Assembly: GCA_003223295.1 (NCBI GenBank)
Contig: QHYM01000099.1
Span: forward strand, 1-64,000
Length of the DNA stretch: 64,000 nt
Origin: Acidobacteriota bacterium
Lineage (GTDB): Bacteria; Acidobacteriota; Terriglobia; Acidiferrales; UBA7541
Direction of reading: 5' to 3'
Shown: one piece after another, positions 12,045-21,075 of the stretch
Layout: each line of letters begins with the position of its first letter
Numbering within the stretch: position 1 is the first letter of the stretch
Position numbers and translations under genes: made by a program
Notes under the pieces: model-generated
The model's database searches: none
The model's input: the letters and a program-made list of their open reading frames with translations, nothing else
What the model was told of the DNA's origin: nothing

Positions 12045-12266
12045 ATGACACTCGTTGAAGCTACTTATGAATTGCAGTCCCCGCTTAGCGATGAGCAATT
12101 GCGCCGCCTCGGCGAATTCGCCAATACCTACGGCCTGCGACGCTTTCGGTTGGACGATTCGAGAAAACAATTGTCGTTCGAATACGACGCCTCGCGCCTG
12201 CGCGACACGCAAGTAGTTCATGCGCTTGGCCAAGCGAAGATTGCCGTGGCGCGCAAAGTCAGCTGA
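12045..12266 (+). CDS. Small hypothetical protein (73 aa)
   Basis: In-frame ATG 6 nt after TATAAT; MTLVEATYELQSPLSDEQLRRLGEFANTYGLRRFRLDDSRKQLSFEYDASRLRDTQVVHALGQAKIAVARKVS; divergent from the P-type ATPase. Confidence 0.6.
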   Translation: MTLVEATYELQSPLSDEQLRRLGEFANTYGLRRFRLDDSRKQLSFEYDASRLRDTQVVHALGQAKIAVARKVS

Positions 12267-12369
12267 CACTTCCGCCGTGCTCGTTCAGAATGATCGCGAC
12301 ACTGTCTGATTCCCTGCTGAACGAGCGCCCTCGCTTGCTCAATGCTGGGCCTCCGACTACAATGCCCGC

Positions 12370-12399
12370 GCTTGCAGCCCCGTTCCCAAGCGAGCAAGC
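12370..12399. repeat. Stem-loop GCTTGC-(AGCCCCGTTCCC..)-GCAAGC upstream of the CocE-like gene
   Basis: 6-bp stem, loop containing the 12-mer AGCCCCGTTCCC also found at 14561-14572. Confidence 0.4.
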
Positions 12400-12433
12400 T
12401 GCCTAATCTTTTTTTCTTTACACAGAGGTTTCG

Positions 12434-14410
12434 ATGACACAAGCCGTCCGCGGTCACACGTCTGTGCTGCTCGCCGACACGATTGCCGCATTGTTGCTGG
12501 CAGCAAGCGCGATGGCTCAAAGTTCCTCGGCGCAATCCGCGCAGGCTACGCTGGCGAACGAAACACCCGCCAAGCTCGTGCCTGCCACCACAGGTTTCGA
12601 CTATGAGCGGCGCGACGTAATGATCCCCATGCGTGATGGCGTAAAGCTGCATACGGTGATCCTGGTCCCAAAGGGCGCGAAGAACGCACCGATCCTACTG
12701 ACGCGCACGCCCTATAGCGCCACAGACCTTACTTCGCACGCGCAGAGCGCTCATCTCGGTCCCATCTTGTACGGCTACGACAACGCGACCGAGGTCATTG
12801 TCGAGGGCGGGTACATCCGCGTACTGCAGGACGTGCGCGGCAAGTACGACTCCGAAGGCGACTACGTGATGAACCGCCCGCTGCATGGCCCGCTGAATCC
12901 CACGCCGGTGGACCATTCAACTGACACCTACGACACGATCGATTGGCTGGTGAAAAATATCCCGGAGAGCAACGGCAAGGTCGGCATTCTCGGAATTTCC
13001 TATGATGGTTTCCTGCCCTTGATGGCGCTGGTAAATCCGCATCCTGCGCTGAAAGTGTCCGTCCCGATGAATCCGATGGTGGATGGCTGGATGGGCGATG
13101 ACTGGTTCCACAACGGCGCCTTTCGTCAGCAGAACCTGCCGTACATCTACGAGCAGGAAGCCACGCGGGATAACAAGGCGAAATGGTGGATCAGCCACTT
13201 TGACGATTACGACGAATACATGCAGGGAGGCTCGGCGGGAGAACTTGGCCGCCAGCACGGCGTCGAACAAGTCGGCTTCTGGCGCAAAATTCTGGAGCAT
13301 CCGAGCTACGACGCGTTTTGGCAACAGCAAGCGATGGATAAAATCCTTGGCGCGCAGCCGTTGAAAGTGCCGACGATGCTGGTCCACAGCCTGTGGGATC
13401 AGGAGGACATTTACGGCGCGATTGCGGTGTACAAAGCCATCAAGCCGAAAGACACGAACAACGACAAGGTGTTTTTGGTGATGGGACCTTGGCATCACGG
13501 CCAGGAAATCGAAGACGCCAGTTCGCTGGGCGCATTGAAATTCAGCAGCGACACCGGGCTGTATTTTCGAAAAGAAATTCTTGGGCCATTTCTCGCGCAA
13601 TATTTGAAGGATGGTGCGCCGAAAGCCGATGTCGCGCCGGTGAACGCATTTGAGACAGGCACAAACAAGTGGCGGAGCTTGCCCGCGTGGCCTGCCGGTT
13701 GTGCGCATGGGTGCGCGATCCACGCAACGCCGCTTTATTTCTCTGCGTGGCTGCGGTTGAGCTTTGCCGCGCCGAAGGCAAACGATGCGCCGTTTGATGA
13801 GTACATCTCCGACCCAGCAAAGCCAGTGCCCTTCCGCGCGCGTCCCAACCAGCCCGTTGGGTACCGCAATGGTATGACGTGGTCAGAGTGGCTTGTGGAC
13901 GATCAGCGCGAAGCTTCTGGGCGGCCGGATGTCCTGGCATTTGTTTCGGACGAATTGCGCGAACCAGTGAAAATCAGCGGACAGCCCATCGCCAACGTGG
14001 TCGCATCCACCAGCGGCACCGATTCCGACTGGGTGGTGAAATTGATTGATGTTTATCCCGACGAGGTGGCCGGACAGCCGCAGATGGGCGGCTATCAATT
14101 GATGGTTTCCGCGGACATTTTTCGAGGACGCTATCGCGAAAGTCTGGAAACGCCAAAGGCGCTGACACCGGACAAGCCACTGCTGTATCGCTTTGCGTTA
14201 CCCACCGCCAATCATGTGTTTCTGGCCGGGCACCGCATCATGGTGCAGATCCAGTCGAGCTGGTTCCCCCTTTACGACCGGAACCCACAGACGTTTGTGC
14301 CAAATATTTTCTGGGCCAAGCCGGGAGATTATCGGAAGGCGACGCAGCGGATTTACCATGCGGCCGGGCAAGCGAGCTTTATCGAATTGCCGTTGGTTTC
14401 AGTTCCCTAA
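12434..14410 (+). CDS. CocE/NonD family hydrolase (X-Pro dipeptidyl-peptidase S15-like)
   Basis: VMIPMRDGVKLHTVILVPKGAKNAPILLTRTPYSA, GKVGILGISYDGFLPLMAL, C-terminal jelly-roll. Confidence 0.92.
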   Translation: MTQAVRGHTSVLLADTIAALLLAASAMAQSSSAQSAQATLANETPAKLVPATTGFDYERRDVMIPMRDGVKLHTVILVPKGAKNAPILLTRTPYSATDLTSHAQSAHLGPILYGYDNATEVIVEGGYIRVLQDVRGKYDSEGDYVMNRPLHGPLNPTPVDHSTDTYDTIDWLVKNIPESNGKVGILGISYDGFLPLMALVNPHPALKVSVPMNPMVDGWMGDDWFHNGAFRQQNLPYIYEQEATRDNKAKWWISHFDDYDEYMQGGSAGELGRQHGVEQVGFWRKILEHPSYDAFWQQQAMDKILGAQPLKVPTMLVHSLWDQEDIYGAIAVYKAIKPKDTNNDKVFLVMGPWHHGQEIEDASSLGALKFSSDTGLYFRKEILGPFLAQYLKDGAPKADVAPVNAFETGTNKWRSLPAWPAGCAHGCAIHATPLYFSAWLRLSFAAPKANDAPFDEYISDPAKPVPFRARPNQPVGYRNGMTWSEWLVDDQREASGRPDVLAFVSDELREPVKISGQPIANVVASTSGTDSDWVVKLIDVYPDEVAGQPQMGGYQLMVSADIFRGRYRESLETPKALTPDKPLLYRFALPTANHVFLAGHRIMVQIQSSWFPLYDRNPQTFVPNIFWAKPGDYRKATQRIYHAAGQASFIELPLVSVP

Positions 14411-14549
14411 GGTCTCAGGGGCAGGGGAAGGATTGAGCAAGAAATGGGGCCCCCGCTTGGGGTCGGGGGCTGGCGTCGTTTTCACGCCAGCGCCTGGGGT
14501 CATCCATCCTTGCTTCCCTCTTAGAGGCAGGTGGGAACGACCTGCAAAG

Positions 14550-14585
14550 AGTGACAAGCAAGCCCCGTTCCCCTCGCTTGTCGCT
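14550..14585. repeat. Stem-loop with AGCCCCGTTCCC loop downstream of the CocE-like gene
   Basis: AGTGACAAGC / GCTTGTCGCT 10-bp stem (one G-T wobble) around AGCCCCGTTCCC. Confidence 0.4.
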
Positions 14586-14891
14586 CTATACAGCTTCGTT
14601 AACGAAATACGCCTACGGAGGCAGAGAATGCACGGCTGCGAGCAACTCTGCGCACCGGCGAGGAATTGCCTAAGCTGTTCTTTATGTTAGGGTTAGGCTA
14701 GCTGCGAAAAGTGGGGCACGAAAAGTGGACTCAGAATTCAAATCGCAACCCCTTCCTTGGTCGCACGGGCCTGGGCCCGCTCGCCGGTAGAGTCAGCGCT
14801 GAGACCGAGTCCGGTTCCAGAACCCCAGTAACAGAACTCCCGAACATTCCGCGCTATCGGTTTTTCTTCGGAACCTGGAGCAAAATGGGGC

Positions 14892-15224
14892 ATGCAAAGC
14901 TTCCGCAATGGAACACTCGGGGGCCGCCGACTTCCTGCCCGGCTGCTCCGCGCGGCTATTTGCTTGTTCGCTTGCTCCCTGCCGCTGCTGGCCGATACGC
15001 CTTCGCTGCTGCGGCGTCTAGCAACAGGCGGTTGCTACTGCCATTGTGCGGAATCGAAACTGCGCGGCGGCTGCGTGAAGATGTGCGAGTCCAAGAAATA
15101 TGCCTATCGTTGGTGGGCGACGAGGTGCGCGAAACCTCACATGAGCACGCCGACCCGCGACTCCCACGCCGGGCCAAGATTCCCGCATCCCGGACGCGCG
15201 GAACGCGCGGAGCTTCGGAAGTAG
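14892..15224 (+). CDS. Small putatively secreted Cys-rich protein
   Basis: N-terminal signal-peptide-like LLRAAICLFACSLPLLADTP then GGCYCHCAESKLRGGCVKMCESKKYAYRWWATRCAKPH. Confidence 0.55.
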   Translation: MQSFRNGTLGGRRLPARLLRAAICLFACSLPLLADTPSLLRRLATGGCYCHCAESKLRGGCVKMCESKKYAYRWWATRCAKPHMSTPTRDSHAGPRFPHPGRAERAELRK

Positions 15225-15335
15225 TCTTAGGTTCTAAACTCAAAGTATCAAGTTCTTGCCCACTCCTCTCAGCTGTTCCCCAAAATTGTTGAGGGTCGAC
15301 TTTTTCCAGACGCAGTCCGCTGACTGGTCAGGGAA

Positions 15336-16523
15336 TCAGCGGGAGACGTTTGCGGAGGGAGTAGGAATCGCAGGACGAGTCGTCGGATTGCTTTCACCGA
15401 GAAGCGTGGCGAGAATCTCGGGGATTTCGAAGATGGCACGGTTGTTGTGGGCCGCCACGTTCCCGCGAAACTCCGCGAGCGTTGCAGGATCGAGCATGTG
15501 CTTCACCCCGCTTACGAGATCTTTGAAGCTTTTCAGGACGATGCCGACGTTTTTCTCTTTCACCCAGTCCGCGTTGTAGCGCTCCTGGGGAAGCGTCCAT
15601 GCGTTGCATTCGATCAGTACAGGGAGCTTGCGAATCATGCCCTCCGCGATGCTTCCGGGGCCAGGCTTGCCAATCAGAAAATCGGCGGCGCGCATCAACT
15701 GGTGCACTTCTCTTGTAAATCCAATGATGTGCACAGGCATCTTCCACTGCCGTGATCGCAGCCTGGTGGCGAGTGCTTCGTTGCGCCCACAAATCAGAAT
15801 CAACTGCAGGGGTAGATCTTCCGCATCCAGACGCTCGGTGATGTCTAGCATCACCTTCGAGCCGTGTCCGCCGAAGAGGACCATGGCCGTAGTCCGATCA
15901 GCCTGCAAGCCCATTCTCTTGCGCAATTCCCCGGGCTCGGAATCGTCCGCCGCATAAAAGTCCGGCCGCACGATCATCCCCGACGTTTGAAAAACATGCG
16001 CGGAATCATGGCCCATCGCGCGCGCCTGCTCCGCGGCTTTTTCCGTTCCGGCAACGACATACTGGTCTTTGACCGGTTCAATCCAAAAACGCGGCGGAAA
16101 ATCAGCGAGATCCGTGATGATGGTCACGAAGGGCCGCCCTGGATAGACGCGTGTCCAGCTTTCGCAAATCTGGCGATTGAAATGAGGAATGACGGATACA
16201 AGAAGGTCCGCTCGATTTTCGCGCCAATGGTTTTCGAGCAAGTTCACCAGAGGTTTGTGAAAAAGCCGAATGGTCCCTTGCAGCAGGCGCAGAAGATAAG
16301 TGCTGCCGAGAGTCCAGCCGTTTTGCAAAAGAATGTTGTATTGCTGCTGAATGCGAATCCCCGTCAACTTGCGCAGAACGTCAAGTTGGTCGGTAAGATC
16401 CTGGAACTGTACGAGTTCGACCCGCCAATCGCGCGACTCCTGGGAAATAACGGTCTGCAAAGCAACGGCAGCGTTTCGATGTCCTCCCCCCGCGTCATGG
16501 TAGACGATCAGGATTTTCTTCAT
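15336..16523 (-). CDS. MGDG synthase / processive diacylglycerol glycosyltransferase-like protein
   Basis: MKKILIVYHDAGGGHRNAAVAL, VTIITDLADFPPRFWI, FLIGKPGPGSIAEGM; start at internal ATG 16523. Confidence 0.85.
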   Translation of the reverse strand: MKKILIVYHDAGGGHRNAAVALQTVISQESRDWRVELVQFQDLTDQLDVLRKLTGIRIQQQYNILLQNGWTLGSTYLLRLLQGTIRLFHKPLVNLLENHWRENRADLLVSVIPHFNRQICESWTRVYPGRPFVTIITDLADFPPRFWIEPVKDQYVVAGTEKAAEQARAMGHDSAHVFQTSGMIVRPDFYAADDSEPGELRKRMGLQADRTTAMVLFGGHGSKVMLDITERLDAEDLPLQLILICGRNEALATRLRSRQWKMPVHIIGFTREVHQLMRAADFLIGKPGPGSIAEGMIRKLPVLIECNAWTLPQERYNADWVKEKNVGIVLKSFKDLVSGVKHMLDPATLAEFRGNVAAHNNRAIFEIPEILATLLGESNPTTRPAIPTPSANVSR

Positions 16524-16686
16524 TGGGGAGATTGTGCCATAGGAGTCCAGCAGCGCAGTAGAGCACACTCCATGCCATGTGGATAATTCTGTAACTCGCT
16601 TGTGCTCAATAAGTTCCATGGGCGCATTCACCTAGATTTTGCCGCCTCTTCACAGGTTGTTCATATTCAAAACCGACAATTAGGGC

Positions 16687-17571
16687 ATGCGCTGCGACCT
16701 TCATGTTCACACGAAAGCTTCCGGAATGTTCAACGCTCCGGGGCTGAAGCACTTGTGCCAGGAGTGCTACAGCGAACCCCTTGAAGTTTACGACCTTCTG
16801 AAGCGAAGAGGCATGTCGGCCATCACGATCACGGACCACGACTCGATTGACGGTGCACAAGCCTTGCGGTCCCGCCCGGATTTCTTTCTGAGCGAAGAGG
16901 TTACCGTTCGAATGCCCAGCGGCACAGAAATGCATATGGGCGTTTACAACCTGACCGAGCGCGACCACATGGATATTCAGCGCCGCGCCAACGATTTTGT
17001 CGCTCTTCTGATGTATCTCACGGAGCGGAAGCTGCTCTTCAGCGTCAACCACGTCTTTTCGGGATTGACGGGCCGCCGCGAAGCGGAAGACTTTGCGTGG
17101 TTCGAGTCCTATGTTCCGGCTTACGAGGCGCGCAACGGACAGATGTGGCGGAAAAGTAATGAAGGCGCGGCGCAGCTGGCCGCGAGTCTTGGCAAAATTG
17201 CCATCGCCGGCAGCGATGCGCATGCGCTTTCCGGAGTGGGGCTTACCTACACGGAAGTGCCGGGGGCGAGGACGGCCGACGAGTTTTTCGCAGGATTGCG
17301 AGCAGGATGGGGCCGCGTGGCTGGAGAGCACGGGAGCTACGGCAGGCTCACGGCGGACGTTTTCAGCATCATCGGATCGATGTTTGCTGACAAGCCCTGG
17401 ACGACAATGCTCTCGCCGCTGGCACTGCTGGTGCCGGCCTTTTCCGGAGGGCACTGGCTAAACGAAGTCCGCTTTTGCCGGAAATGGACCGCGGCAATGG
17501 AAAACGGCGGAAAGAGAAAACGGAAGCTGTGGGACATCGATCCGCGTCTCGAGGCCAATTGGGCAAGTTGA
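16687..17571 (+). CDS. PHP-domain metal-dependent phosphoesterase
   Basis: MRCDLHVHTKAS, AITITDHDSIDGAQ, FSVNHVFSGL, IAGSDAHAL. Confidence 0.88.
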   Translation: MRCDLHVHTKASGMFNAPGLKHLCQECYSEPLEVYDLLKRRGMSAITITDHDSIDGAQALRSRPDFFLSEEVTVRMPSGTEMHMGVYNLTERDHMDIQRRANDFVALLMYLTERKLLFSVNHVFSGLTGRREAEDFAWFESYVPAYEARNGQMWRKSNEGAAQLAASLGKIAIAGSDAHALSGVGLTYTEVPGARTADEFFAGLRAGWGRVAGEHGSYGRLTADVFSIIGSMFADKPWTTMLSPLALLVPAFSGGHWLNEVRFCRKWTAAMENGGKRKRKLWDIDPRLEANWAS

Positions 17572-17612
17572 GACAGACGGTTTACATTCGACCATTCGAA
17601 TGCGGTAAGAGG

Positions 17613-18164
17613 ATGGCAGTGGCACGCAGCTTGTGGAGATACATCGAGCGCCGCGATCACCGGTTGATGCACCGGGTGAACCGGTGGCGCGCGCCGCGGT
17701 GGATTCGCATCTGGACAATCACGGTGACGCGCCTAGGGAACGGCTGGATTTGGTACGCACTGGGCTTCTTGCTGCTGGGCTTGGGCGGCCCGCGACGATT
17801 TGCTGCCGTCTGCGCAGCGGGGGCGGCAGCGTTAGCAGGAGTTTTCTTGTTCAAGGCATTGAAACATTTGAGCCAGCGGCCACGACCTTGTCAGATCGAA
17901 CCCCATTGCTGGTCGAAAGTACTGCCTCCCGATCAGTTTTCCTTTCCGTCGGGCCACACCATGACAGCTTGCTCCATCGCGCTGGTCATCAGTTACTTTT
18001 ATCCCTCGCTGGAATTCGCGCTCGTGTTCCTCGCCCTAAACATTGCGGTTTCCCGGATCGTGCTGGGGATGCATTTCCTCAGCGACGTTCTTGCAGGAAT
18101 CGTGTTGGGCGTTGCGCTGGGATGCGCTGCGATTACTGCCTTTGCTTCGATGGGGCTGGCGTAA
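17613..18164 (+). CDS. PAP2-family phosphatase (membrane)
   Basis: KALKHLSQRPRPCQ, FSFPSGHTMTACSIAL, ISRIVLGMHFLSDVLAG: the PAP2 three-motif signature. Confidence 0.88.
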   Translation: MAVARSLWRYIERRDHRLMHRVNRWRAPRWIRIWTITVTRLGNGWIWYALGFLLLGLGGPRRFAAVCAAGAAALAGVFLFKALKHLSQRPRPCQIEPHCWSKVLPPDQFSFPSGHTMTACSIALVISYFYPSLEFALVFLALNIAVSRIVLGMHFLSDVLAGIVLGVALGCAAITAFASMGLA

Positions 18165-18223
18165 TCCTGGACGCTGCCAGCTCGAAATACGCTCGGGCTT
18201 CGCTGACTGCCTCCTCCTAGATC

Positions 18224-19222
18224 TCAGATCGGCGGCTTGCTGTGAGAAGCAAGGCTCTCGCGGAAGGTAGCGAGATTATTCTTGTCCACAATCGCCGTTC
18301 CCGTGTCTACCCAGGCCGGGATTGGGGCAGTGGGCGCGGTTCTCCAGTCCTTGAACTCATGAACGGCGTTGTGGTGGAGATCGTCCACAAATTTCAGACC
18401 GTAAAAGCTCATCACATAGGGCTTCTGCACGACCGTGGCGGTAATCGCGCCGCGCTCAATCCAATCGAGCGTCCCCGGATCCTTGTCAAACGCAACAATA
18501 GGAATCTTGCCGGTGAGGTCCACGCGGTGAAGCGCATCGGCAGCGCCGGCGCCTCCTGAGGCCTCGAGTCCAATGATCCCGTCGGGCTTATCTTTGCCTT
18601 GCAGGAGAGCGGTAATGGCATCGTAAGCGTTGCGGGAATCGCCCTTGTCATCGATGGTCTTAGTGACTTTGATTCCGGGGTATTTCTTCAGCGTGTCATT
18701 CACACCCCGAACCCGCTCGTCGAGATTGAACTGGCTTGGGATGCTGATGATCACCACGTTTCCTTTGCCGGAAAGAAGGTCCGCCATGCGCTTCCCGCTT
18801 TCCTGGCCGGCACGAAAGTTATCCGTGCCAACGAACGTAACGCGGTTGGAGCCGGGGACATCTGCATCCACACAAATTACGGGGATTCTCTGCTGGATGG
18901 CAGCGTTAATAGGCGCCCTGAACAGATCGGGATTGGATGCAGAAAGCAGAATCCCAGCAGGCTTTTGCGCGACAGCTTGCTGAAAAGCGGTCACTTCCTC
19001 ATTTGGTGAAAAATTAGCCGGTCCCGTGAGCTCTGCCTTAACGCCCAACTGTTTAGCCGAATCTTCCAGGCCCGCCGCTGCTTCCTGCCAGTACGGCAAG
19101 CTGGTGCTGGAGGCCACGAAAATGTAGCGCTCATCCGCTTGGTGGTAAGGCTTCTGGCACGCCACCAGGAATCCAATCAGGAGAATTACCGGGAGAAGAA
19201 CGTGAGCGAGGCGAGGTTTCAT
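18224..19222 (-). CDS. Sugar ABC transporter substrate-binding lipoprotein (ribose-binding-like)
   Basis: Lipobox LIGFLVACQK; periplasmic binding protein fold motifs (GILLSASNPDLFRAPINAAIQQRIPVICVDADVPGSNRVTFVGTDNF). Confidence 0.88.
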   Translation of the reverse strand: MKPRLAHVLLPVILLIGFLVACQKPYHQADERYIFVASSTSLPYWQEAAAGLEDSAKQLGVKAELTGPANFSPNEEVTAFQQAVAQKPAGILLSASNPDLFRAPINAAIQQRIPVICVDADVPGSNRVTFVGTDNFRAGQESGKRMADLLSGKGNVVIISIPSQFNLDERVRGVNDTLKKYPGIKVTKTIDDKGDSRNAYDAITALLQGKDKPDGIIGLEASGGAGAADALHRVDLTGKIPIVAFDKDPGTLDWIERGAITATVVQKPYVMSFYGLKFVDDLHHNAVHEFKDWRTAPTAPIPAWVDTGTAIVDKNNLATFRESLASHSKPPI

Positions 19223-19371
19223 GGCGGTCTCCTTACGGAAGTTTTTCAAATGCGGACCAACCGCGGACAAAAATCCGGGTACAATCTGGCGTCTTCGGTG
19301 GCTAAGCCTATCACAGCCGCGGCCCGGGAGAGCATCTTCTCTTCTCGCGCGGGCCGGAGAGTTCGGGGCAA

Positions 19372-20301
19372 ATGACGGATGCCAGTGCGACGGTCAGCAC
19401 TTTGACGGGGCGGCAAGGACTGCGGTCGGACGCGAGATTTCTTGTTCAAGTGTCGCGGCCCGGGCTTTGGAGCACGACTGCGCTGTTCTATCTTCTGCCG
19501 CTTGGCCACACGGACTTTATCCATTCCGGGCGACTCTGGCTGGGGCTGATCTTTGTATTATTTCCGCTAGGATTGCTGCTCTATGGAGTGAACGACCTGG
19601 CTGACGCGGAGGCCGATCAACTGAACCCGCGAAAAGGGACCTATATGTTTGGCTCGCGTGGCGGACGTGAGCAGCTTGCCGCCTTGAGATGGCAAATCGT
19701 TGCCGCGCAACTTCCCTTCCTGGCCGCGTTTTATTGGCTTGTGGGTCCACGAATCCTGTGGTGGTACGCCATTCTGCTTTTAGCGGTGGGGCTTTACAAC
19801 GCGCCGCGCTTCGGATGGAAAGGCCACCCACCCTTCGACGTACTCATCCAGGCGAGCTACCTGTTGGTGTTTGTGTTGAGCAGTTGGCTGAACAACGTGT
19901 CCCAACTTCCGTGGGAGACGTTTTTGTTTGGCGCACTGTTTGCGATGCATTCGCATGTGTTCGGCGAAGTGATGGACATTGAGCCGGATCGATTGAGCGG
20001 CCGGCGAACAACGGCGACCATGATCGGCCGCGTGCGTGCGAAATTCCTGATCGCCGCGTTTCTTTGTGTCGAGGCAATCCTGGTGCGGTTTTATTTTCGG
20101 GATTGGATGGTTACAGGATTCCTGGCGCTTGGCGCCGTTTGGTTTGTGCTGGATGCAACATTGCTGTGGCAAAATCGTGCGTATCGCCCGAAGGAGATGC
20201 GTCTGTTCCTCTGGGGATGGAACATCGCGGCAGCGCTCGGCATTTTCTGGAATTGGGCCCAAGGTACGCTCATACACTTGAATTCTTCGCGTGGACTTTA
20301 G
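19372..20301 (+). CDS. UbiA-family prenyltransferase
   Basis: VSRPGLWSTTALFYLLPLG, GVNDLADAEADQLNPRKGTYMFG (NDxxDxxxD-like motif), polytopic. Confidence 0.85.
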   Translation: MTDASATVSTLTGRQGLRSDARFLVQVSRPGLWSTTALFYLLPLGHTDFIHSGRLWLGLIFVLFPLGLLLYGVNDLADAEADQLNPRKGTYMFGSRGGREQLAALRWQIVAAQLPFLAAFYWLVGPRILWWYAILLLAVGLYNAPRFGWKGHPPFDVLIQASYLLVFVLSSWLNNVSQLPWETFLFGALFAMHSHVFGEVMDIEPDRLSGRRTTATMIGRVRAKFLIAAFLCVEAILVRFYFRDWMVTGFLALGAVWFVLDATLLWQNRAYRPKEMRLFLWGWNIAAALGIFWNWAQGTLIHLNSSRGL

Positions 20302-20303
20302 GG

Positions 20304-21005
20304 ATGGCTGGAAGATACCTGCTGGAAATCAGCGTGGACGGGCTGGACAAAGCCTTGGCCGCGGAACGCGGAGGCGCAGACAGAATTGAGCTGTGCGCCG
20401 ACCTCTCTGTTGGCGGGCTGACACCCACCCAAGAAGTGTTGTGCGGCGTACGTAAGAAAGTTCGCATCCCTATTTTTTCCATGGTTCGGCCGCGCGCGGG
20501 AGACTTCGTTTATTCTGGCTCGGAATTTGAGGACATGAAACGCGCTATTGCGGATGCAAAAGAATCCGGAATGGATGGAGTAGTGTTGGGAATCCTAGGC
20601 AAGGGCTACCGAGTGGATGTCGAGCGCACGCAGGAATTGGTTAGCCTGGCGGGACCGTTGCCCGTAACTTTTCACCGCGCGTTCGATGAATGCGCCGATT
20701 TGCGCGAAACGCTCGAAGCCGTGATTCGAACGGGCGCAACGCGGATTCTCACTTCGGGAGGCGCATCGGGCGCTCCCGAAGGCGCCGCAGTTCTTGCGGG
20801 GCTGATTCACCTTTCGCGCGACCGCGTCACCATACTTCCGGGCGGCGGCATTAGCGCTTCGAACTTTAACGATGTGGCGCGACGCACTCACGCACACGAA
20901 TTCCACTCCGGTCTAAGCTCCGAGCTTCCTTATTCCAGCGGAGACTACAGAAGGTTTGAGGCAGAGGTACGAAAATTGGCGGGACAAGTAGCGCAGCTTC
21001 CTTAG
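20304..21005 (+). CDS. cutC: Copper homeostasis protein CutC
   Basis: LEISVDGLDKALAAERGGADRIELCADLSVGGLTPT, VTFHRAFDECADL, RILTSGGASGAPEG. Confidence 0.92.
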   Translation: MAGRYLLEISVDGLDKALAAERGGADRIELCADLSVGGLTPTQEVLCGVRKKVRIPIFSMVRPRAGDFVYSGSEFEDMKRAIADAKESGMDGVVLGILGKGYRVDVERTQELVSLAGPLPVTFHRAFDECADLRETLEAVIRTGATRILTSGGASGAPEGAAVLAGLIHLSRDRVTILPGGGISASNFNDVARRTHAHEFHSGLSSELPYSSGDYRRFEAEVRKLAGQVAQLP

Positions 21006-21075
21006 ATGTCCCCCGCACTCCCCGAAAAGCGAGGGCGCAACTCTTGATTCCCCGCGCCGAACTGAATTGAGCGCT

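Noticed and set aside
14469-14491. GCTGGCGT-CGTTTTC-ACGCCAGC hairpin after the CocE-like gene as a rho-independent terminator
   Set aside because: Perfect 8-bp stem but not followed by a U-tract on either strand, so not called as a canonical terminator.
14193-14690. 165-aa plus-strand ORF overlapping the end of the CocE-like gene
   Set aside because: Begins inside the hydrolase in another frame; the remaining region is low-complexity and hairpin-rich.
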